The notes below the pieces were generated by a model, which searched no databases, was not told where the DNA came from, and saw only the letters and a list, made by a program, of their open reading frames with translations. Below are positions 1 through 7,782 of a DNA stretch of 64,000 nucleotides, piece after piece. The stretch's first letter is position 1. Each line of letters starts with the position of its first letter. This DNA is from Holophagales bacterium (GTDB lineage: Bacteria; Acidobacteriota; Thermoanaerobaculia; UBA5066), in contig JADJVF010000004.1 in NCBI GenBank assembly GCA_016716705.1, positions 124,001 to 188,000 on the forward strand, in the 5' to 3' direction. A program made the translations under genes and the position numbers.

Positions 1-378
1 GGGCATCTCGGGGGCTCGCACGTCCCGTTCTGGATCGTCCTGATGTGCCACGCCGCGATCGGCCTCGGGACGCTTTCGGGAGGCTGGCGGATCGTCCGGA
101 CGATGTCGATGCGGATCACGCCGCTGAAGCCCGTCGGGGGCTCCTGCGCCGAACTGGCGGGAGCCGTGACCCTCGTCGGCGCCTCCCTCGGAGGGATCCC
201 CGTGTCCACGACCCACACGATCACGGGAGCCATCATGGGCGTCGGCGCGACCCGCGGGCTCTCGGCGGTGAGGTGGGGGGTGGCCCGGTCGATCGTCGCC
301 GCCTGGGTCCTGACGATCCCCGCCTCTGCACTGGTTTCCGCCCTCACGTGGAAGGTCTTCGTCTTCCTCCGGAACTGA
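1..378 (+). CDS. PiT-family inorganic phosphate transporter, C-terminal part
   Basis: Open from the first base, so the N-terminus lies outside the window; 125 residues remain. The reading frame shows the C-terminal PiT repeat: the GSCAELAGA stretch (about residues 48-56) and the GIPVSTTHTITGAIMG signature, in which the ST-TH block belongs to the phosphate/sodium path of this family. Two or three hydrophobic helices follow and the protein ends in a short tail. PiT proteins import phosphate with H+ or Na+ across the inner membrane. A histidine kinase starts 55 bases downstream, but nothing in the sequence ties the two together. Confidence 0.9.
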   Translation, partial: GHLGGSHVPFWIVLMCHAAIGLGTLSGGWRIVRTMSMRITPLKPVGGSCAELAGAVTLVGASLGGIPVSTTHTITGAIMGVGATRGLSAVRWGVARSIVAAWVLTIPASALVSALTWKVFVFLRN

Positions 379-433
379 TCCGGGCCCCTGGAGGTGAGGC
401 GACCGGGCCGAACCCGGTGCACAATCCCCCTGC

Positions 434-1888
434 ATGAGCAGCGGAACGGTGCTTGGCAGCCGGCACTCGTCGTCGGGCTGGCGCATCCCGCGTCCGCCGC
501 GGCGCGAGACGCCGGTGGTTCCGGTGAGCGAGAGGGACCTCGAGGAGGTCTGGCGCCTGCGGTTCCGAGACCCGCTCGTGGAAGCGGCATTCCGCGAGGA
601 ACAGCGGACCGCGAGCGGCCGGATCCTGCGGCCGGCCCTCGCCGTCGCCTTCGTGACGATCCTCGCCTTCGGCCTCCTCGACCCGATCGCCTTTCCCGAG
701 ACCTGGCCTCTCGTTCTCGCGATCCGCGTCTGCGCCCTCGCGCTCCCCATCGCCGTTCTCTATCTCCTCACGTACGTCTCCCGGTTCACCGCCTGGACCC
801 GCCCCGTCCTCGAGGTCGGAGGCGTGGCCGCGGGCTGGTCCATCGCCGCGATGATCGCGATCGGGCAGCTCCACGAGCCGGGGACGAGCCTCTATTTCGT
901 CGGCCTCAGCTTCCCGATGGCCTCCTCGGCCATAGGGCTTCTCCCGTCGGGCTTCGCCGCGAGCGTCGTCCGCGCCGGCCTCATCGTCCTCTCGTTCCCC
1001 GCCGTCGCCTTCGTGAGGAAGCTCCCGGACTACGGCCCGCCTCTCCCGGCCGACGTCGTCGTCATCTCGCTCGGGACTCTCGTCCTTCTCTGGTTCTTCT
1101 TCACGGTCGCCGGCTACTTCCGGGAGGCCTACCAGAGACGGACGTTCGTGACGATGCGTCTGCTCGAGGCGGCCAGCGAGAAGGTCCGCTCGGTCGCCTC
1201 CGAGCTGAAGCGGCTGAACGAGGAGAAGAGCACCTTCCTCGGAATCGCGGCCCACGACCTGAGGAACCCCCTGGGCGTCGTCCTCGGCTACGCCGAGATG
1301 CTGCGCGACGAGGAGTTTTCGCGAAAGGAAACGGCCGACATGTCGGCCAAGATCGTCACCGCCGCCGAGCGGGTCCGTGACCTCGTCGCGGGTCTCATCG
1401 AGGCGAGCGCGGCCGAGGCCGGACGGGTCTCCCTCGAGAAGCGGCCGTGCGACCTTCTCTCCATCGCCCGCAGGGTCGTCGAGACACAGGTCGCCGGGGC
1501 CGCGAAGAAGGAGATCGGGATCCGGGTCGACGGGACGACCGTCTTCGTGACGGGAGACCCGGGAGCGATCCAGCAGGTCGTCGAGAACGTCGTCTCGAAC
1601 GCGATCAAGTTCTCGCCCTGGAACTCGACGGTGGTCGTGACCGTTCGCTCCGAAAGCGGCGCGGGCGTCGTCGAGGTGGAAGACGAAGGACCCGGCGTCA
1701 GCGAGGCGGACCGGGCACGTCTCTTCGCCAAGTTCGCCCGGCTCTCGGCAAGACCGACGGGCGGCGAGTCGTCGACCGGACTCGGCCTCTCCATCGTCAA
1801 GACGCTGACGGAGGCGATGGGCGGCGACGTCTCGCTCGAAAGCCCCCCGGGCCGCGGCGCACGATTCCGGGTCCGCCTCCCCGTCTAG
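434..1888 (+). CDS. Membrane-bound sensor histidine kinase
   Basis: 484 residues. The N-terminal half (about 65-235) holds about six hydrophobic helices without a recognisable extracellular sensor, so sensing is probably within the membrane. A HisKA domain follows with phospho-acceptor His274 in AAHDLRNPLG. The HATPase domain carries the N box NVVSNAIKFS, the G1 box DEGPGVSE and the G2 box STGLGLSIV. The catalytic residues look intact. No response regulator lies next to it, so it is an orphan kinase here and its output is unknown. ATG start at 434. Confidence 0.9.
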   Translation: MSSGTVLGSRHSSSGWRIPRPPRRETPVVPVSERDLEEVWRLRFRDPLVEAAFREEQRTASGRILRPALAVAFVTILAFGLLDPIAFPETWPLVLAIRVCALALPIAVLYLLTYVSRFTAWTRPVLEVGGVAAGWSIAAMIAIGQLHEPGTSLYFVGLSFPMASSAIGLLPSGFAASVVRAGLIVLSFPAVAFVRKLPDYGPPLPADVVVISLGTLVLLWFFFTVAGYFREAYQRRTFVTMRLLEAASEKVRSVASELKRLNEEKSTFLGIAAHDLRNPLGVVLGYAEMLRDEEFSRKETADMSAKIVTAAERVRDLVAGLIEASAAEAGRVSLEKRPCDLLSIARRVVETQVAGAAKKEIGIRVDGTTVFVTGDPGAIQQVVENVVSNAIKFSPWNSTVVVTVRSESGAGVVEVEDEGPGVSEADRARLFAKFARLSARPTGGESSTGLGLSIVKTLTEAMGGDVSLESPPGRGARFRVRLPV

Positions 1889-1937
1889 CTCCCATCCGGC
1901 CCCCGTCCCGCCCCCGGCTGTTCTATCCTTCCGCCAC

Positions 1938-3925
1938 GTGAGCTCCCGTGCCGCCAGCTGTCCGTCCTGCGGGGGAGAGGTCCTCTTCCGTGCCGGCTCG
2001 TCGGTCGTCACCGTCTGCCCGCAGTGCCGCTCCGCCGTCTCCCGGAAGGGAGTGAAGCTCGAGTCCCTCGGGACCGTCGCCGAGCTCGTCCCGACGTCGT
2101 CGCCGTTCCGGATCGGCGCCACGGGAAAGCCGAAGGCGCAGGGCCTGAAGCCGTTCCGGATCGTCGGGCGACTGCAGCTCTCGACCGGCGAGGGGACCTG
2201 GGACGAGTGGCACGTCTCCTTCGAGGACGGCCGCTACGCCTGGCTCGCCGAGGCGCAGGGGAGCTTCTGGGTGATGCGGCCCCTGCCGCCCCCGTCGAAC
2301 CCGCCCGCCCCCGAGTTCACGCAGATCGCGCCGGGGCAACGGCTCAACTTCGGCGCGTATGGCCAGTTCACGGTGACCGACCGCCGCCAGGCGCTCTACG
2401 CCTCGGCCGAAGGTGACCTCCCGTTCGCCGCCGCTCCGGGCGCCGTCTTCATGTACGCCGACCTCTCCGGCGCCGACGGCAGCCTCGCGACGCTCGACTA
2501 CGGCGACGACCCCGGGGTCGACGCGTTCTTCGTCGGGAAGCAGGTCCAGCTCGCCGAGCTGGGTGTCGAAGGGCTCGAAGGATGGTCGCAGCGGAAAGCC
2601 ACTGCGAAGGCCTCGTCGCTCAACTGCCCCGCCTGCGGGGCGGGCCTCCAGCTGAAGGACCCGGCGAACACGGTCCGTGTCGCCTGCACCTACTGCGGCT
2701 CCGTCCTCGCGACGCCCGAGGATGGCGCCTCGGCGGAGAAGTTCGAGGTTCTCACCCGGCTCCAGAAGGTCCCGTTCAAGCCGCTCCTTCCTCTCGGTGG
2801 AGAGGGGACTCTCCGGGGGATGAACTACGCGATTCTCGGGGCCGTCCTGAAGGCCTGCACGGTCGACGGCGTCCACTACTACTGGCGCGAGTACCTCCTC
2901 AAGGAGACGAAGTCGGAGGCCTACCACTGGCTCGTCGAGTCGAACGGCCACTGGACGCTCGTGGCGGGAATCGCCGCCGGCGAGGTCTCGACGGCCCCGC
3001 GGCTCGCCGTCTGGCGCGGCACGCGCTACCGCCACTTCCAGTCGACGACGGCCCGGGTGGAGGCCGTCCTCGGCGAGTTCTACTGGGAAGTGAAGAAGGG
3101 GGAGACGACCGCCGTCTCCGACTACGTCGCCCCCCGCGAATCCTCTCCGAGGAGAAGTACGAGAACGAGGTCACCTGGTCGGAGGGGAGCTACGTTCCGA
3201 AGGAGGAAATCGAGCAGGCCTTCTCGCTCAAGGCTCCCCTTCCGGCGCCCGAAGGGGTCGGCTCGAACCAGCCGTGGCCGCACGCGGAGTCGTCCCGGGG
3301 TTTCATGCGAACGCTGGGGCTCTTCGCCGGGATCGCCGTCTTCCTCTTCGTCTTCTTCAACATCAAGGCCGACCGGAAGGTCGTCTACCAGATGCGCCAC
3401 GACATCTCGCTGGCGGCCAGTGACCCGACGCTCTCCCCCGACGCGCTCTCCGAGGGGCTGACGGTCGTCACCGAGCCGTTCGAGATCCCGCATTCCGGCA
3501 ACATCGAGGCTCGGATCGACGCGCCCACCGACAACAGCTGGGTCTTCGTGAACGCCGTCCTCCTCGAGGAGGCAACCGGCCAGGCTTTTGGTTTCGGCCT
3601 GCAGTCCGACTACTACCACGGCGTCGACGGCGGCGAGAGCTGGAGCGAGGGTTCCCGGTCCCGCACCAACTTCATCGGCCGCATCCCCGCCGGTCGCTAC
3701 GTCCTTCGCCTCGAGCCAGAGCTCGAGCGCGGGAAGGCGCCGCCGTACTACGACATCCGCCTCCGGAGCGGCGTGCCCCGGATGACACACCTCGTACTCG
3801 TCCTCCTTCTCCTCCTCCTCGGCCCCATCGCGCTCGGCATCTCGAAGGCCCGCTTCGAGGGCCGGCGGTGGGCCGAGAGCGACTACGCCGGAGGGGGCGA
3901 GGGCGGATCGGACGACGACGAATGA
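1938..3925 (+). CDS. DUF4178 zinc-ribbon membrane protein (frameshifted)
   Basis: First gene of the polyamine-like cassette, GTG start. The N-terminus is a zinc ribbon (C8-x2-C11 ... C27-x2-C30). A DUF4178-like module follows, then a second ribbon (CPAC ... CTYC, about residues 230-255) and a second DUF4178 module. The frame then breaks near 3130, where a run of six C follows gtcg. A seventh C would restore APPRILSEEKYENEV and carry the protein through to 3925. The span is 1988 bases, one short of a multiple of three, which agrees with one lost base. The restored C-terminus has two hydrophobic helices around an ordered domain and an acidic tail. DUF4178 proteins recur beside DUF350 and spermidine-synthase-like genes; their biochemical role is unknown. 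Confidence 0.8.
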
Positions 3926-3932
3926 GGCCGAC

Positions 3933-4103
3933 ATGCTGAAACGAGGATTCCAGGTCTTCGGCGCCCTCCTCCTGACGGCCTACGCCTGGGCCGGCTTCGC
4001 CGGGTGGGAGCTTCCGAGCAACTCGAAGAAGGGTGTCGTGGCGGCGGGGTCGCGGAGCGCGACCGGATTCCGGGCTTACAGCTTCTGGACGGGAGGAAAG
4101 TGA
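3933..4103 (+). CDS. Small membrane or exported protein of the DUF4178/DUF350 cassette
   Basis: 56 residues, ATG at 3933, seven bases after the DUF4178 gene. A basic start (MLKRG) leads into one hydrophobic helix (VFGALLLTAYAWAGFAGW), then a short polar tail with several Ser, Gly and aromatic residues. The stop overlaps the next start (tgATGa at 4101-4105), which indicates translational coupling to the DUF350 gene. I do not recognise a family. Its position inside a gapless operon on the same strand is the main support. Confidence 0.65.
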   Translation: MLKRGFQVFGALLLTAYAWAGFAGWELPSNSKKGVVAAGSRSATGFRAYSFWTGGK

Positions 4104-4321
4104 TGAACTGGTGGCAGCTCCACGGGAGTCAGGTGATCTCGGCGCTCGTGTTCTCGGCGATCGGGATGATCGCCTTCGCGGTCTTCTTCTTCACCCTGCC
4201 GAAGGTCCTCCCCTTCTCGCTCAAGAAGGAGATCCTGGAGGACGAGAACACCGCGCTGGGAATCGTGATCGCGGCGATCGTCCTCGGGATGGCGTTCATC
4301 ATCGGGCAGGCCATCAGCTAG
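4103..4321 (+). CDS. DUF350 family membrane protein
   Basis: 72 residues starting at the overlapped ATG (MNWWQLHGSQ). Two hydrophobic helices (about 12-31 and 48-69) flank a loop with LPFSLKKEILEDENTA; the ENTALGIVIAA motif is typical of DUF350, which is usually built of such two-helix units. The family is associated with DUF4178 and membrane SpeE-like genes and has no established activity. The next gene starts eight bases on. A longer in-frame start exists upstream at 4004 but would overlap the 56-residue gene. Confidence 0.8.
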   Translation: MNWWQLHGSQVISALVFSAIGMIAFAVFFFTLPKVLPFSLKKEILEDENTALGIVIAAIVLGMAFIIGQAIS

Positions 4322-4329
4322 GGGCCCCA

Positions 4330-5841
4330 GTGACGCCAAGCCCGGTCCGTCCGGGACCGGTCTACCTGACGGTCCTCGTCATCGCCACCTGCGGGCTCGT
4401 CTACGAGCTCGTGGCGGGGGCGCTGGCGAGCTACCTCCTCGGGGACACGGTCACGCAGTTCTCCCTCGTCATCGGGATCTACCTGACGGCGATGGGGGCG
4501 GGAGCGTGGCTTTCCAAGTTCATCGAGCGGGGCGTCGCGCGGCGTTTCATCGAGGCAGAGATCGCCGTCGCCTTCCTCGGCGGCTTCTCCGCGCCGATCC
4601 TCTCCTTCGCCTTCCTCTCGCCCCGCTGGTTTCACCCGGCCTTCTACGGCCTCGTCTTCGCCATCGGCACCCTCGTCGGCCTGGAGATCCCGCTCCTCCT
4701 CCGGCTCCTGCGCCGGTCGGTCGCCTTCAAGGACCTCGTCGCCCAGGTCCTGACGTTCGACTACCTCGGCGCGCTCGCCGCCTCGCTGCTCTTCCCTCTC
4801 GTCTTCGTCCCGCACCTCGGCCTCTTCCGGACGTCGCTCCTCTTCGGCCTCCTCAACGCCGTCGTCGCGTTCACCTCGATCCGGCTCTTCCGCGAGGAGA
4901 TCGGCCCGCCCGGCGGCCTCGTCGCGAGGGCGGCCCTCGTCACCGTGCTCCTCCTCGCCGGCTACGCCTCGGCCGACCGCCTGTCGGACCTGTCCGAGGA
5001 GCAGCTGTACGCCGACGAGGTCCTCTTCGCGAAGAGCTCGGCCTACCAGCGCGTCGTCCTGACGAAGAACCGGGCAGGCTTCCAGCTCTTCCTGAACGGC
5101 CACCTGCAGTTCTCCTCCGTCGACGAGTACCGCTACCACGAAGCGCTCGTCCACCCCGCCTTCGCCCTCGTCCCCGGCGCGCGACGAATCGCCGTCCTCG
5201 GCGGTGGCGACGGCCTCGCGGTGCGCGAGATCCTCCGCCATCCCTCCGTCGAGTCGGTGACTCTCGTCGACCTCGACCCGATGGTGACCCGCCTCGCCCG
5301 CGAGAACCCGCTCTTCACGCAGCTCAACGGCGGCTCGCTCCTCTCGCCGAAGGTCACGGTGATCAACGACGACGCGATGACGTGGCTCGAGAAGGGAACA
5401 GCCCTCTTCGACCTCGTCTTCGTCGACTTTCCCGACCCGAACAGCTTCGCGGTCGGGAAGCTCTACACGAAGCGCTTCTACGGCCTCCTGAAGAGGCGCC
5501 TCTCCCCCGACGGCGCCTTCGCCGTCCAGTCGACCTCGCCCCTCTTCGCGAGGAAGTCGTTCTGGATCATCGACCGGACCATCGCCGCCGCCGGCTTCGC
5601 GACGCGGGCCTACCACGCGGCGGTCCCTTCGTTCGGCGAGTGGGGCTTCGTCCTCGCCGCGCCGAAACCCTTCGACCTCCCCGCCCGGCTCGTCCCCGGC
5701 CTCCGCTACCTCTCCGACGAGACGCTCCCCGCCCTCTTCTCCTTCGGTCCCGACATGGCCCGCTGGGAGGCGCCCGTGAACCGCCTCCACGACCAGGTCC
5801 TGGTCCGGACCTACGAGAGCGAGTGGCGGAAGTTCGAGTGA
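4330..5841 (+). CDS. Membrane-embedded spermidine synthase-like aminopropyltransferase
   Basis: 503 residues, GTG start. The first ~230 residues form about seven transmembrane helices (GLVYELVAGALASYLLGD is the typical opening). A soluble class I methyltransferase-fold domain follows: a gate-like region with the HLQFSSVDEYRYHEALVHP substrate motif, the AdoMet-binding LGGGDGLAVREIL, VDLDP at the ribose-binding position, and FVDFPDPN where classical SpeE has DSTDP. KLYTKRFY follows as in SpeE. The family therefore probably transfers an aminopropyl or related group from a decarboxylated AdoMet-type donor, perhaps to a membrane-associated substrate. A SpeD homologue that could make the donor is at 12530. 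The next gene begins two bases after the stop. Confidence 0.85.
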   Translation: MTPSPVRPGPVYLTVLVIATCGLVYELVAGALASYLLGDTVTQFSLVIGIYLTAMGAGAWLSKFIERGVARRFIEAEIAVAFLGGFSAPILSFAFLSPRWFHPAFYGLVFAIGTLVGLEIPLLLRLLRRSVAFKDLVAQVLTFDYLGALAASLLFPLVFVPHLGLFRTSLLFGLLNAVVAFTSIRLFREEIGPPGGLVARAALVTVLLLAGYASADRLSDLSEEQLYADEVLFAKSSAYQRVVLTKNRAGFQLFLNGHLQFSSVDEYRYHEALVHPAFALVPGARRIAVLGGGDGLAVREILRHPSVESVTLVDLDPMVTRLARENPLFTQLNGGSLLSPKVTVINDDAMTWLEKGTALFDLVFVDFPDPNSFAVGKLYTKRFYGLLKRRLSPDGAFAVQSTSPLFARKSFWIIDRTIAAAGFATRAYHAAVPSFGEWGFVLAAPKPFDLPARLVPGLRYLSDETLPALFSFGPDMARWEAPVNRLHDQVLVRTYESEWRKFE

Positions 5842-5842
5842 C

Positions 5843-7498
5843 GTGAGGCCCTCCCGCCGCGAGGCGATCGCCGCGCTCGTCGGCCTTCCGGCCCTCTCCT
5901 CCTTCCTCGCCTCCTGCCGGGAGGCTCCGGAGCGTCCCCCGTTCGGCGGGGTGATCGCCGGGGCAGACGTCCTGCGCGGACACCGGATTCGGACCGGCGA
6001 GCTCCTGACGCGCCCCGTCGCTCGCCGCGAGAGCGTCGGCGTCGCGATCCTCGGCGCCGGGATCTCCGGGCTCTCCGCCGCCTGGACGCTCACCCGCTCC
6101 GGCTTCACCGACTTCCGTCTCTACGAGCTGGAGGACGACCCGGGCGGCAACGCCCGTTCGGGAGAGAACGCCGTCTCGGCCTTCCCCTGGGGCGCGCACT
6201 ACGTCCCGGTCCCCGTCTACGGGAATGCCGCCCTCGAGACGCTTCTCTCCGAAGTCGGCGCGCTGACGGGCCGCACTCCGGAGGGTGAGCCCGAGTGGGC
6301 CGAGGAGATGCTCTGCGCCGAGCCCGAGGAGCGCCTCTTCTTCCGCGGGATCTGGTACGAGGGGCTCTACCCGCGCGCGGGCGCGTCCCGGCAGGACCGC
6401 GAGGAGCTCTCTCGCTTCGAGCGGGAGATGCTCCGCTTCGCCGCCCTCAGGGACGCGAAGGGGCGCCGCGCCTTCGCCATCCCCCGCCGCCGCTCCTCCG
6501 ACGACGCCGAATGGACGGTGCTCGACAGGATCTCGATGCGCGAGTGGCTGACGCGCAGCGGCTTTTCGGGCGCGCGCCTCTTCTGGTTCGCCGAGTACGC
6601 CACCCGCGACGACTTCGGCTCCTCGCTCGACGACACCTCCGCCTGGGCCGGCATCCACTACTTCGCCTCGCGCCTGCGCGGGGCCTCGCCGGACGGTCCC
6701 TTCGAGGAGCCCGCCGCGTTCCTGACCTGGCCCGAAGGGAACGGCCGCCTCGCGAAACACCTCGTGAAGAGCGCCGGCAACCGGATCGTGACCGGCGCCG
6801 TCGTCTTCGACGTCGTCCCGAAGGCCGAAGGCGCCACGGTCCGCTGGCTCGACGTCCCGCGGAACGAGGTCGTCGAGGTGACGGCGAGGCACGTCGTCTA
6901 TGCCCTGCCGCGCTACACGGCCGCGCGGGTTCTCGCGCCGTGGCGCGAGAACCCGCCGGCCTTCCTGCGCTCCTTCGAGTACGCGCCGTGGCTCGTCGCC
7001 AACCTGACGCTGTCCGGGCGGCCCGCCGATCGCGGCTTCCCCCTCTGCTGGGACAACGTCCTCTACGACTCCCGCGGCCTCGGCTACGTCGTCGCGACGC
7101 ACCAGGGGGACCGCGGCCACGGCCCGACCGTCCTCACCTACTACCTCGTCTTCGCCGGCGAGGATCCGCGCAAGGCGCGGGAGAAGCTCCTTTCGGCGAC
7201 GTGGTCCGAGCTGGCCCAGGCCGTCCTCGCCGACCTCTCGCGGGCCCACCCGGATCTCCCGTCGCTCGTTACGAACGTCGACGTCTTCCTCTGGGGCCAC
7301 GCCATGGCGCGCCCCCACCCCGGCTTCGTCTGGCACCCCGACCGCGCCGCGCTCGAGCAGCCCGTCGGCCGCGTCCGTTTCGCCCACGCCGACGCCTCCG
7401 GCCTTCCGCTCTTCGAGGAGGCGCAGGACGCCGGCGTCCGCGCGGCCGAGGCGATCCTGGCCGAGGAGGGAGAACGGTTCACGTCGCTGCTGGCGTAG
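5843..7498 (+). CDS. Exported FAD-dependent amine oxidase-like protein
   Basis: 551 residues, GTG start two bases after the aminopropyltransferase stop. The N-terminus has a twin-arginine-like start (SRREAIAALVG) and a cysteine in LASC, so a Tat-exported lipoprotein is plausible. The Rossmann motif VAILGAGISGLSAAWTL lies at about 60-80, followed by LYELEDDPGGNAR, as in amine oxidases and protoporphyrinogen oxidase-like proteins. The C-terminal FAD motif appears as VRFAHADASG. The operon position suggests it oxidises a polyamine-like product of the preceding enzyme on the outer face of the inner membrane; that is inference. Confidence 0.8.
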   Translation: MRPSRREAIAALVGLPALSSFLASCREAPERPPFGGVIAGADVLRGHRIRTGELLTRPVARRESVGVAILGAGISGLSAAWTLTRSGFTDFRLYELEDDPGGNARSGENAVSAFPWGAHYVPVPVYGNAALETLLSEVGALTGRTPEGEPEWAEEMLCAEPEERLFFRGIWYEGLYPRAGASRQDREELSRFEREMLRFAALRDAKGRRAFAIPRRRSSDDAEWTVLDRISMREWLTRSGFSGARLFWFAEYATRDDFGSSLDDTSAWAGIHYFASRLRGASPDGPFEEPAAFLTWPEGNGRLAKHLVKSAGNRIVTGAVVFDVVPKAEGATVRWLDVPRNEVVEVTARHVVYALPRYTAARVLAPWRENPPAFLRSFEYAPWLVANLTLSGRPADRGFPLCWDNVLYDSRGLGYVVATHQGDRGHGPTVLTYYLVFAGEDPRKAREKLLSATWSELAQAVLADLSRAHPDLPSLVTNVDVFLWGHAMARPHPGFVWHPDRAALEQPVGRVRFAHADASGLPLFEEAQDAGVRAAEAILAEEGERFTSLLA

Positions 7499-7782
7499 CA
7501 GGCCAAGCCGCCGGGCCGAGCCACACAGGACCGATGTACGAGGTCATCGGACTTCCCCGACGACCTCGAGCGGGGGTCAACGCGGCAGGCCGGACTCTCG
7601 CTTCACGCAGAGATGTACCCAAGCAGTCCAGCTGTTGGAAATCTCGACTTGCAGCCCTGAACAAGGAGGGGGCAGAATCGCCACACGAAGCAGCCTGTAA
7701 CGTCAAGACTTCCTCAGCGATTCCCGTCCCGGCAATCCGGGTCGTCGACGTGCATCGCCTTCCTGCGCGTACGTAGCTCCCG
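7499..7782 (+). other. Intergenic region, no gene seen
   Basis: 284 bases between the oxidase and the next gene. It is less GC-rich than the flanking genes and has no frame with coding character. It presumably holds the terminator of the cassette and the promoter of the next gene, but I could not place either reliably. Confidence 0.4.
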
